Assembly (NCBI RefSeq): GCF_000333955.1
Contig: NZ_CAPS01000068.1
Span: 1-64,000 of the forward strand
Direction: 5' to 3'
DNA from: Rhodococcus sp. AW25M09
GTDB lineage: Bacteria; Actinomycetota; Actinomycetes; Mycobacteriales; Mycobacteriaceae
DNA: 64,000 nucleotides
The notes below the pieces were generated by a model. The model searched no databases. It was not told the origin of the DNA and worked only from the letters and a program-made list of their open reading frames with translations. The translations under genes were made by a program, and so were the position numbers. Each line of letters begins with the position of its first letter. The stretch's first letter is position 1. This document shows positions 29,410-40,300 of the stretch, piece by piece.

Positions 29410-30201
29410 ATGGCATCGAAAAATGGCGTTCCCTTCGACCCGGCGCGCATTCTCGAACTGCTGTGGCGAGTGGGGACGAAGACGAGTCGAACAGGGCTGA
29501 GCGTGGACGCAATCGTCGACGCCGCCATCGAGCTGGCCGACGCGAACGGTCTCGAGTTCGTCTCGATGCGCAACGTGGCCGAGCATCTCGGTGTCGGTGC
29601 CATGTCGCTCTACACCCACGTTCCGGGTCGAGAAGAACTGGCCGATCTGATGATCGACCGATCCATCGCAGGCCTCTACTCGCACGTGGACGAGCCGTCC
29701 GCTGATCCTGGCGGGTGGCGTCCCGCGCTGCGTTTCGTTGCCGAGCGCAATTGGGCTCTGTATCAACGGCATTCGTGGCTCCTGGAGGCGGAGGGTGCGC
29801 GTCCTGTGCTGGGTCCGCACACCAACGACAAGTACGAGGCCGAGTTGCGCACCCTGGTCGACACCGGTCTGAGCGACATCGAGATCGACTCTGTGCTCAC
29901 GCTGGTGCTGACTCATGTCTCCGGTACTGCGCGCGCCCTCGCCGCCGCCACTCGGGTGAAGGAACAGTCGGGAATGACCGACGCGCAGTGGTGGGCGGCC
30001 ACGGCTCCGATCATCGAACAGGTGATGGATCGTGAGCGCTTTCCGGTGTCGTCTCGGGTCGGTACGGCCGCGGCGACGTCGTACGACGCCGCCGGCGACC
30101 CCGTGCATGCCTACCGTTTCGGGTTGGAGTGCATCCTCGACGGCGTAGAGGTGTTGATGTCGCGAACTCATCCCGCCGATCGAAGCGCTACCTCGGACTG
30201 A
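29410..30201 (+). CDS. TetR family regulator with TetR_C_1-type C-terminal domain
   Basis: 263 aa. The HTH is preceded by an unusually long ~35-residue N-terminus; VDAIVDAAIELADANGLEFVSMRNVAEHLGV (partly quoted) and MSLYTHVPGREEL are as in TetR proteins that sense tetracycline-like or polyketide ligands. Large C-terminal helical domain with Trp-rich WWAATAPIIEQV. ATG 29410 is chosen after a palindromic site. Its last 34 bp overlap the convergent gene. Confidence 0.83.
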   Translation: MASKNGVPFDPARILELLWRVGTKTSRTGLSVDAIVDAAIELADANGLEFVSMRNVAEHLGVGAMSLYTHVPGREELADLMIDRSIAGLYSHVDEPSADPGGWRPALRFVAERNWALYQRHSWLLEAEGARPVLGPHTNDKYEAELRTLVDTGLSDIEIDSVLTLVLTHVSGTARALAAATRVKEQSGMTDAQWWAATAPIIEQVMDRERFPVSSRVGTAAATSYDAAGDPVHAYRFGLECILDGVEVLMSRTHPADRSATSD

Positions 30202-30899
30202 CGCCGCTTCGGTCTCCGTAGCTTGTGCTGATAGCGCCATACTGCGTGCTCGAGCGAGGCGAGGTTCGTGCCGAGCGCCTCGGCCGCGGCTCCGAGGACG
30301 ACGGCACAACGGTCCTCGGTAATTTCGGCGGCCAGATTCTGGTGGAGCGGCTCGAGTGCGTCTGCGACGAACGAGTGCAGGTGGCCGACCGCCTTGTCGG
30401 TCCGTACGCCGAGGTGCATCAGCATGCACTCCCACGTGGTCTCGCCGAGACCCGGTATCGCACGGAACGCATCGAACTGTTCCTCGGTGGGCTGTTCGAA
30501 GTCGGCGGAACAGAACAACCCCAGCGAGACCAAGGTGTGTGCAGCCACAGCGACGGCGGCCCCCTTGGTTCGGCTGTTTCCCGGAACCAGTTGCCGGTTG
30601 GATAGAATCTCCACCAGCGAATCCGGATCGGTGGTCAGTTCGGCAAGGGTTGTCAAGTCGTCGAGTCGGTTATCGCCTCGATGGGATCGCCACCGACTGA
30701 TCACCGCGCGGACCCCACTGGTGGGTCCGCCGTACGGTGCGCGCGCGGAGAAGACTGCATCCAACAGTGCAACCTCGCTCTCGCCGCGCCACCCCGGTGT
30801 CCAGTGCGGTGAACGTGACTGTGGCGCAGACGATTCGATGAGTAGCAGTATCGCCTCGAGTTCGTCCGCCGTGCAGATGTCCGTTACCGATGAATACAT
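30168..30899 (-). CDS. HhH-GPD/endonuclease III-like protein
   Basis: 243 aa. IPGLGETTWECMLMHLGV resembles the helix-hairpin-helix of base-excision glycosylases and is followed by a DKAVGHLHSFV segment like the catalytic Asp region. The N-terminal SPHWTPGWRGESEVALLDAVFSA (partly quoted) is also like this family. Lys/Asp catalytic residues and Fe-S cysteines of true endonuclease III are not evident, so DNA glycosylase activity is uncertain. Convergent overlap of 34 bp with the TetR gene. Confidence 0.65.
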   Translation of the reverse strand: MYSSVTDICTADELEAILLLIESSAPQSRSPHWTPGWRGESEVALLDAVFSARAPYGGPTSGVRAVISRWRSHRGDNRLDDLTTLAELTTDPDSLVEILSNRQLVPGNSRTKGAAVAVAAHTLVSLGLFCSADFEQPTEEQFDAFRAIPGLGETTWECMLMHLGVRTDKAVGHLHSFVADALEPLHQNLAAEITEDRCAVVLGAAAEALGTNLASLEHAVWRYQHKLRRPKRRQSEVALRSAG

Positions 30900-31034
30900 G
30901 AATTTCCCCCCGGATTCCGTCGACCACTCATTCGCGGAGTGGGTCGTCCGATGAAGCTAGAGGACCCCACCGACAAGGTCGCGCGGCCGCAGCATGTGCT
31001 CGAGGTCACATAACGGAACGATAACGAAAAATGC

Positions 31035-31188
31035 GAGGCTTTCCTCATGTTCTGAATCCTCGGGCGACGCTCTCGCCAGCATCGACGTCGGTTACCGACG
31101 GGTTGGGTAAACCGAAAGTAAATGCGCTTCGATCGGCGTACTCGCTGGTAGCACTCGGACGTCCGAGCAAACCTGAGGATTTCCTCAT
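31035..31188. promoter_or_regulatory. fas upstream region with repeated GAGGnTTTCCTCATG boxes
   Basis: The 436 bp before fas hold no gene. GAGGCTTTCCTCATG (31035-31049) and GAGGATTTCCTCATG (31176-31190) differ at one base of 15; each is palindromic (TGAGGA-TT-TCCTCA at 31174-31187). Between them are the perfect 14-bp palindrome CTCGGACGTCCGAG (31154-31167) and CGTCGG-TTA-CCGACG (31086-31100). Such density suggests binding sites for a fatty-acid regulator such as FasR, which controls fas-acpS in mycobacteria; which site binds what is inference. Confidence 0.55.
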
Positions 31189-31335
31189 GATTTTGTGTCA
31201 GTCTTGAGCAGCGCGGAAGAGACCTGTCGACGAAGACCGGCTCACCGCATCGCCCCTGTAGCCCACGACGCACTCTGGCAACCATCACAGCGAGCGCCTT
31301 GACCCCCGAGGCGTCCACGAGAGGAATCTTCAGCC

Positions 31336-34300
31336 TTGACGATCAACGAGAGCACACCAGCACACGGACGAGGCACGCGGAGCAACGGCGACGCAGGCAA
31401 ATCCCCTAGAAGCAGTGGCGGCTCTCGGACTCTGGCAGATCGTTTCGCCGCAGGAGAGCCGTATGCACTGGCATTCGGAGGCCAGGGTGCACCGTGGCTC
31501 AGCTCGCTCGAAGAGCTGGCCCGCGACTCCGCCCTCGAGCCCGAACTCACCGATCTCGTCAACGAGGCCGCAGCAGTGCTCGCGCCCGTCTCCGACGAGC
31601 TGCTGGTCGTCCGCTCGGTCGGGTTCGATCCGATCGGCTGGATGCTCGAGCAGGATCTCGCCGATGACGACACGGCCGCCTCGTACGGACCGTCCGAGGC
31701 GGCACTGACGTCCGCAGCCGTCTCGCTTCCCGGAGTGTTCCTCACTCAGGTAGCAGCGCTGCGCGCGTTGAAGCTGCAGGGACTCGATCCCGCCCAGACC
31801 CCGCCGGTCAAGGTGGTCGGACACTCGCAGGGTCTCATTGCTGCCGAGTCCGTCGCTGCGGATGGCGCGCAGGACTCGAACTTCCTCGCCATCGCTCAAC
31901 TCGTCGGTGCGGCAGCAGGTCTCGTCGGGCGTCGCCGCGGCATCATCGGTGCGGGTGACCGTGCTCCGATGGTCGCTGTTGCCAACGTCGAACCCGCACG
32001 CCTGCAGGCGATCATCGATGAACTCGCTGTTCCCGGAGCGCCGGAGCGATCCGCGGCTCTCGCCATCCGCAACGGCCGCCGTCGCGTCGTACTCTCGGGA
32101 CCACCGGCCCAGCTGGCCCGCGTGCAGGAGAAGTGCGAGCAGATCGCTGCCGAGGAAGAGCACGAGCGTGACGCCAAGAAGCGTGGCGGTGCCGTGTTCG
32201 CTCCGGTCTTCGAGCAGCTTCCGGTCGAGATCGGCTTCCACCACCCCGCCCTGGCCGACGCTGTCGAACTCGTCAGTGCCTGGGCGCAGCGCTGCGGACT
32301 CGATGTCGAACTCGCTCGCGACCTCGCGCAGAAGATCCTCGTCGACTCCGTGGATTGGGTCGACGCCATCGACGGTGTCGTCGATGCCGGTGCCGACTGG
32401 ATCCTCGATCTCGGTCCGGGCGACCTGCTGACCCGGATGACCACTCCGGCACTGCGCGGACAGGGCGTCGGCATCATCGCCGCATCCTCGCGTGGGGGCC
32501 ACCGCAATCTGCTCACCCCGGGAGCTGCTCCCGAGGTGCAGCCCGCATGGTCGGCGTTTGCACCCAAGCCGGTCACCCTTCCCGACGGCCGCGTCGTGGT
32601 CGAGACCTCCTTCACCAAGATGACCGGACGTTCGCCGATCCTGCTCGCCGGCATGACGCCGACGACGGTCGACGCGAAGATCGTTGCCGCAGCTGCCAAC
32701 GCAGGCCACTGGGCCGAGCTCGCCGGCGGCGGTCAGGTCACCGAGGACATCTTTACCGATCGGGTCGCCGAGCTCTCCACTCTGCTCGAGCCCGGCCGCG
32801 CCATCCAGTTCAACTCGCTCTTTCTCGATCCCTACCTGTGGAAGCTGCAGCTAGGCGGACGCCGCATCGTGCAGCGCGCTCGCGCCGCCGGTGCCGCCAT
32901 CGACGGAGTCGTCGTCACCGCAGGCATTCCCGAGCTCGACGAAGCCGTCGCTCTCATCGAGGAGCTCTCCGAGGCAGGCATCAGCTACGTCTCGTTCAAG
33001 CCCGGCACCGTGGCGCAGATCCGCGCCGTCATCCGCATCGCCAACGAGGTGCCGTCCTACCAGGTCAACGTCCACATCGAGGGTGGCCGCGCAGGCGGAC
33101 ACCACTCGTGGGAGGACCTCGACGACCTGTTGTTGGCCACCTACGCAGAGCTGCGTGCGCGGCCCAACCTCGTCGTCTGTGTCGGCGGCGGCATCGGTAC
33201 ACCCGAGCGCGCAGCGGAGTACCTCACCGGCACCTGGTCTGCTGTGCACGGCTACCCGAAGATGCCGCTCGACGGCATCCTCGTCGGTACCGCAGCCATG
33301 GCCACCCTCGAAGCCACGACGGCTCCCGAGGTCAAGCAGCTTCTCGTCGACACACCGGGAACTCCCGATTGGGTCGGTGCCGGTACCGCGAACGGTGGAA
33401 TGGCCTCCGGCCGTAGCCAGCTCGGTGCCGACATCCACGAAATCGACAACGCGGCCTCGCGCTGCGGTCGACTGCTCGACGAGGTCGCCGGAAACGCCGA
33501 CGCCGTGGCCGAGCGCCGCGACGAGATCATCGCCGCACTCGACGGAACCGCCAAGCCGTTCTTCGGCGACGTCGCCGAGATGACCTACCAGCAATGGCTC
33601 GCTCGCTACCTGGACCTGGCCATCGGTACGGACTCGCGCAGCGAATTCGACTGCGGCGGTGAGTTCACCGATGCCGTGTCCGAGGCACGCGAATCGGTCT
33701 GGCTCGACGTCACCTGGCGGACTCGCTTCCTGGAGATGCTGCAGCGCGCCGAGGCTCGTCTGCACCCGGTCGATCGTGGCCCCATCCCCACCCTGTTCGC
33801 CGATGCCGAGGCGCTCGAACGCCCGCGTGCAGCACTGAAATCGCTGCTCGCACAGTTCCCCGACGCCGCCGAGGTAGTGCTGCACCCGGCCGACATCACT
33901 TTCTTCACCTCGCTGTGCCGCATGCCCGGCAAGCCGGTCAACTTCGTCCCCGTCGTCGACGGCGATGTGCGCCGTTGGTGGCGCAGTGACTCGCTGTGGC
34001 AGGCACACGATGCGCGCTACTCCGCCGATCAGGTCTGCATCATCCCCGGAACCGTGGCCGTCGCAGGTATCACCCGCGTGGACGAGCCGGTCGGCGAGCT
34101 GCTGAACCGGTTCGAGAAGGCCACCGCGGATCAGCTTCTCGCCGAGGGTGTCGAGTCCTCGGCTGTCGCCAGCCGTCGCCACGCGGAGATCGCGCCCGGA
34201 CTGCTGGGAATCGTGCTGGCAGCTCCCGACGTCACCTGGGCCTCGCGGATGACGCAGAACCCCGTTGCACGACTGGGTGATCCGGCCGATTGGACCGTGG

Positions 34301-37300
34301 ATTCCGACACTGTTGCCTCGCATCCGCAGACCGGCTCCTCGCTGACCGTGCTGGATTCGGAACATGTGGAGCTGCTGGTTCCCCTCGCTCCGGGCAAGGA
34401 AGTGCGCATCCGTTTGACGGTGCCCGCCTCCACGATCGACGGCGGCGCACCCGTCGTCACCGCGCAGGATGCCCAGCAGGCCATGTCGGCTCTGCTCGGA
34501 GTTGCTGCAGGCCAGGAGCTTCCGTCTGTCAAGGGCGGTGTCGCACGGCTCAACATCGCGTGGATTCCCGATCTGATCGCCGATCACGCAGGCGTCACCG
34601 GCTCCGGGCTGCCCGAGACGCTGACCGTCAGTGGCAAGGCCGTCCCCGACGTTCTCGTCGGTGCATGCTGGCCCGCCGTGTTCGCCGTCCTGGGTGCCAC
34701 CCGCACTGGCCAGACGGGTCATTCCGCAGGCTCCACTCCTGCTGAGGGCATCGACGTCATCGAAGGCATGCTCGACCTGGTGCACCTCGATCACAGCGTC
34801 AATCTGGTCGGCGAATTGCCCACCGACACCTCGATTCTCGTCGTCAAGGCCGCTTCCGGTGAGGTGCTCGACACCGACCTCGGCCGCGTCGTCGAGGTCA
34901 CGGTCGATATCGGTGCCATGCTCGGCGAAGGTCTCGACGCTCCCGCCATCGCAACCCTGGTGGAGCGCTTCGCGATTCGTGGACGTACCGGCAAGGGCGA
35001 GCTGTCCGATCCGGCCCGCGCCGGCGGATCGCTCAGCGCCGACGCGAAGGACACCCCTCGTCGTCGTCGCCGTCAGGCAACGATCGTCGCACCGCGCAAC
35101 ATGGCGGCCTTCGCTCAGGTCTCGGGTGACCACAACCCGATTCACACCTCCGACGCCGCGGCGCTGCTCGCCGGCCTCGGCAGCCCCATCGTGCACGGCA
35201 TGTGGCTCTCGGCTGCTGCTCAGCAGACGGTCACCGCAGTCGATCACGCGGACACCAAGATTCCGCCGCGTCGCCTCACTGCGTGGACCGCACGCTTCCT
35301 CGGCATGGTTCGTCCCGGTGCCGAGATCGACGTTCGGGTCGACCGCACCGGGTTCGATCAGGGTGCCGAACTGGTCGAGGTCTCCTGCCGTGTCGGCGGC
35401 GAACTCGTCATGGTCGCCACCGCCCGCACTGCCGCGCCGAAGACCGTCTACGCCTTCCCCGGCCAGGGCATCCAGCGCCCGGGTATGGGACTGGACGCAC
35501 GGGCTCGCTCGAAGGCCGCACGTGAAGTGTGGGAGCGTGCCGACAAGCACACCCGCAGCGCCCTCGGATTCTCGATTCTCGCTGTGGTGCGAGACAACCC
35601 GACGTCGCTCAAGGCGCGCGGCGTCACGCACAAGCATCCCGACGGTGTTCTGCACCTGACCCAGTTCACCCAGGTTGCGATGGCCGTTCTCGGCGTCGCA
35701 CAGGTTGCCGAACTGCGTGAATCCGGAGCGTTCGTGGAGAACTCCATCCTCGCCGGCCACTCCGTGGGCGAGTACAACGCACTCGCAGCCGTTGCCGGTG
35801 TGCTTCCGCTCGAAGCCGTCCTCGAGGTCGTCTTCCAGCGCGGTTCGGCCATGCATGCACTGGTCCCTCGTGACGCCAGCGGCCGGAGCGACTACCGGAT
35901 GGCTGCCATTCGCCCGTCCCAGATCGGCCTGGCCGACGGGGACGTGCAGGGCTTCGTCGCCGGTGTCGCAGCAGAGTCCGGTGAATTCCTCGAGATCGTC
36001 AACCTCAACCTGCGCGGTTCGCAGTACGCCATCGCAGGCACGGTTGCCGGCCTCGGCGAGCTCGAGAAGAAGATCGCGATCCGCCGCGCAGAATTCGGTG
36101 GCAAGGCCGCCTACATAATGGTTCCCGGCATCGACGTGCCGTTCCACTCCACGGTGCTGCGCGGCGGAGTCGACGACTTCCGCAACCGCCTCGAAACACT
36201 GCTGCCCGAGCAGCTCGATCCGGCGATCCTGGTGGGGCGCTACATCCCGAACCTGGTGCCCAAGCCCTTCTCGCTCGACCGCGAGTTCGCACAGGAGATC
36301 GCCGATCTTGTGCCGTCCGAGCCGCTGAACACCGTGCTCGCGGACTTCGATTCCTGGGCAGCACGGCCGAGCGATCTGTGCCGCGTGATTCTTACCGAGC
36401 TGCTGGCCTGGCAGTTCGCCAGCCCGGTCCGCTGGATCGAAACCCAGGACCTGCTGTTCGCAGACGAGTCCGACGGCGGCATGGGCGTCGAGCGCTTCGT
36501 CGAGATCGGTCTCGGCGCAACGCCGACCGTGGCGAACCTCGCATCGCAGACCCTGAAATTGCCCGGCCGCTTCGGTCACCCGGTCGAGGTGCTCAACCTC
36601 GAGCGTGAAGCCGCGATCGTGTACGGCACGGACACCGACCCGGCTCCGGCCGAGGACGTCGACGAGTCGGCCCCGGCAGAAGATGCCGCTCCCGCGGCAG
36701 CGGCCGCCCCGGCCGCCGCACCCGCCCCGGCAGCAGCACCCTCGGGTGGACCTCGTCCGGACGACATCGCCTTCGTCGCCGCCGATGCCACCAAGATCCT
36801 CATCGGATTGTGGACCAAACTGCAGCTCGATCAGATCGGCCCCGCCGACACCATCGAGGCACTGTGCGACGGCGTGTCCTCACGCCGTAACCAGCTGCTC
36901 GTCGACCTCGGCTCCGAGCTCTCGCTCGGTGCCATCGACGGTGCAGCAGACGCCGACATGGGCGCACTCTCGGGCACGGTGAACAAGCTCGCTCGTACCT
37001 ACAAGCCCTTCGGCCCGGTGCTCAGCGACTCGATCAACGACCACCTCCGCAAGGTCTTCGGCCCCTCGGGACGACGCCCGGCCTCGATTGCCGATCGCGT
37101 CAAGAAGACCTGGGAACTGGGCGACGGCTGGGCGCATCACGTCACCGCCGAGGTCGCCCTCGGTACCCGTGACGGTGCGTCGGTCCGCGGCGGTGCGCTC
37201 GGCGGCCTGGCCGACGGCGCGCTCGCCGACGGCACTGCTGTCGACAACGTCATCGACTCCGCGGTGGCCGCGGTGGCCGCACGTCGCGGCGTCGCAGTCT

Positions 37301-40300
37301 CGATGCCGCAGGCAGGCGGTGGAGCCGGCGGAACCGTCGACGCTGCTGCTCTGGGAGAGTTCACCGAGCACATCACCGGCCGCGACGGCGTTCTCGCCTC
37401 CGCTGCCCGGTTGGTGCTCGAGCAGCTCGGACTCGCAGATGCTCCCAATGCACTGCTGGCCGAGGATCCCGATGCTGCACTGGTGGAACTGGTCTCGGCA
37501 GAGCTCGGCTCCGACTGGCCTCGCCTGGTCGCCCCCTCGTTCGACGCCAAGCGTGCCGTCCTGATCGACGACCGGTGGGCAACCGCCCGTGAGGATCTGG
37601 CCCGGTTGTGGCTCGGTACCGCAGGCGATGTCGCCGTCGAATCTTTCGCCGGCGCAGGCAATGCCGTTGCGGCTCAGGCCCAGTGGTGGAAGGCCAAGGC
37701 CGACTACGAGAACAAGACCGTGCTCGCCGAGACCTACGGACGTATCGCCGATATCGCGGTCGCGTCCGAGGACAAGGGGCAGTGGGCCGACGAGATCGCA
37801 GTCGTCACCGGTGGCAGCAAGGGGTCCATCGCAGCAGCGGTGACCGCCAAGTTGCTGGCCGGGGGAGCGACGGTCTTCGTCACAACGTCCAAACTCAACG
37901 ACGAGCGGCTCGGCTTCTACCGCTCGCTCTACCGCGACAACGCGCGTAGCGGAGCGTCGCTGTGGGTGGTTCCGGCCAACATCGCGTCGTACACCGACGT
38001 CGATGCGCTCATCGAGTGGATCGGTAGCGATTACATCGACACTGCCGGTGGCGCAAAGACTCTGGTCAAGGCCGCCGCTACGCCGACGATGCTGTTCCCG
38101 TTCGCCGCACCCCGGGTCATGGGCGAGATGTCCGACGCCGGAGCTCGCGCCGAGATGGAAATGCGCGTGCTGCTCTGGTCGGTCGAGCGGCTGATCACCG
38201 GACTGTCGAAGGTCGGCTACGACACCGACATCGACACCCACCTGCACGTGGTGCTGCCGGGATCGCCGAACCGTGGAATGTTCGGTGGCGACGGTGCCTA
38301 CGGCGAGTCCAAGGCCGCACTCGACGCGGTTGTCGCCAAGTGGAGTTCGGAGAAGAACTGGGCCGAGCGCGTGTCCATCGCCCATGCTCATATCGGGTGG
38401 GTCCGCGGCACCGGGCTGATGGGCGGTAACGATCCCATCGTCGAGGCCGTCGAGGCCGAGGGTGTGCGCACCTGGTCGACCGAGGAGATGGCGACCGAAC
38501 TGCTCGAACTGTGCACACCTGCCGCTCGCCGCCAGGCCGCGCAGGAGCCGATCATCGCCGATCTCACGGGTGGTTTGGCCAACACCAAGCTCGACCTCGT
38601 CGAGCTCGCTCGGGATGCGGCTGCGGCCGCTGCCGAGAACACCGAAGAGGCAGTGGACAACTCGGTCATCGCCGCGTTGCCCGCACCGCCGCGGCTGTCG
38701 ACTTCGACCACGGCTCCGGCCTGGCCGACACTGGACGTCGATCCGAAGGACCTGATCGTCATCGTCGGCGCAGGTGAGCTCGGACCGTACGGTTCGGCGC
38801 GTACCCGCTTCGAGATGGAGGTCGACGAGCAGCTCTCGGCCGCAGGCGTTCTCGAACTCGCATGGAACACCGGCCTGATCGCGTGGGAGAACGATCCCAA
38901 GCCGGGTTGGTACGACATCGAGTCCGGTGACCTGGTGCCCGAGGAGGACATCGCCGACAAGTACCACGACATCGTGGTCGAGAAGTGCGGTATCCGCACC
39001 TACGGCGACGACGGCGCGATGGTCGGAAACACCGCTCCGCTGATGACCTCGATCTTCCTCGACAACGATCTGACGTTCGTGGTCGGAACCGAGATCGACG
39101 CTCGGTCGTTCGCAGCAGCCGATCCCGAGCACACGCTGATCACACCGGTCCCCGATTCGAGCGACTGGCAGGTCACCCGCAAGGCGGGCACCGAGATTCG
39201 CGTTCCGCGCAAGATGAAGCTCACCCGCACCGTGGGTGGACAGATTCCGACCGGATTCGATCCCACCAAGTGGGGAATCTCGCCCGACATGGCCAGCTCG
39301 GTCGACCGAGTTGCCCTGTGGAACATCGTCACCACGGTCGACGCGTTCATCTCCTCGGGCTTCAACCCGTCGGAACTGATGCGCTGGGTGCACCCGACGC
39401 TGGTCGCCAACACGCAGGGCACCGGCATGGGCGGCATGGAATCGATGCGCTCGCTGTACATCGACACCTTGCTCGGCGATGCTCGTGCCAACGACATCCT
39501 GCAGGAAGCTCTGCCGAACGTCGTTGCCGCGCATGTGGTTCAGTCGTACATCGGTAGCTACGGCGCGATGGTTCACCCCGTCGCCGCCTGCGCCACCGCT
39601 GCGGTCTCCGTCGAAGAAGGCGTCGACAAGATCAAGCTGGGCAAGGCGGAGCTCGTGGTCGCCGGCGGATTCGACGACCTGAGCAGCGAGGGCATCATCG
39701 GCTTCGGTGATATGTCGGCCACCGCGGACTCGGCAGCGATGACCGCCAAGGGAATCAGTGATCGACGCTTCTCCCGGGCCAACGACCGCAGGCGCGGAGG
39801 ATTCGTCGAGTCGCACGGCGGCGGAACGATTCTGCTCGCTCGCGGCGACCTGGCACTCGAGATGGGCCTCCCTGTCCTCGGAGTGGTCGCCTACGCCCAG
39901 TCGTACGGCGACGGAGTGCACACCTCCATCCCGGCTCCGGGACTCGGCGCGCTCAGTGCCGGTCGCGGTGGCAAGGATTCGGCGCTGGCGCTCTCGCTCA
40001 ACGCCCTCGGCGTCAGTGCGGACGATGTAGCCGTCATCTCCAAGCACGACACGTCCACTGCAGCCAACGACCCGAACGAGGCGGAACTGCACACCCGGCT
40101 CGCCAAGGCCATCGGCCGATCGGACGGCGCTCCGCTGTTCGTCGTCTCGCAGAAGAGCCTCACCGGTCACTCGAAGGGCGGAGCGGCTGCTTGGCAGCTG
40201 ATCGGCCTGTGCCAGGTGCTGGCCAACGGCGTCATTCCGCCGAACCGCAGCCTCGACTGCGTCGACGACAAGATGACCGGATTCGAGCACCTGGTGTGGG

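Noticed and set aside
32851..36579. 1242-codon antisense frame inside fas
   Set aside because: Produced by third-position GC bias of fas; sequence has no domain and fas motifs on the plus strand are complete. The same applies to the 1239-codon frame at 36880-40599.
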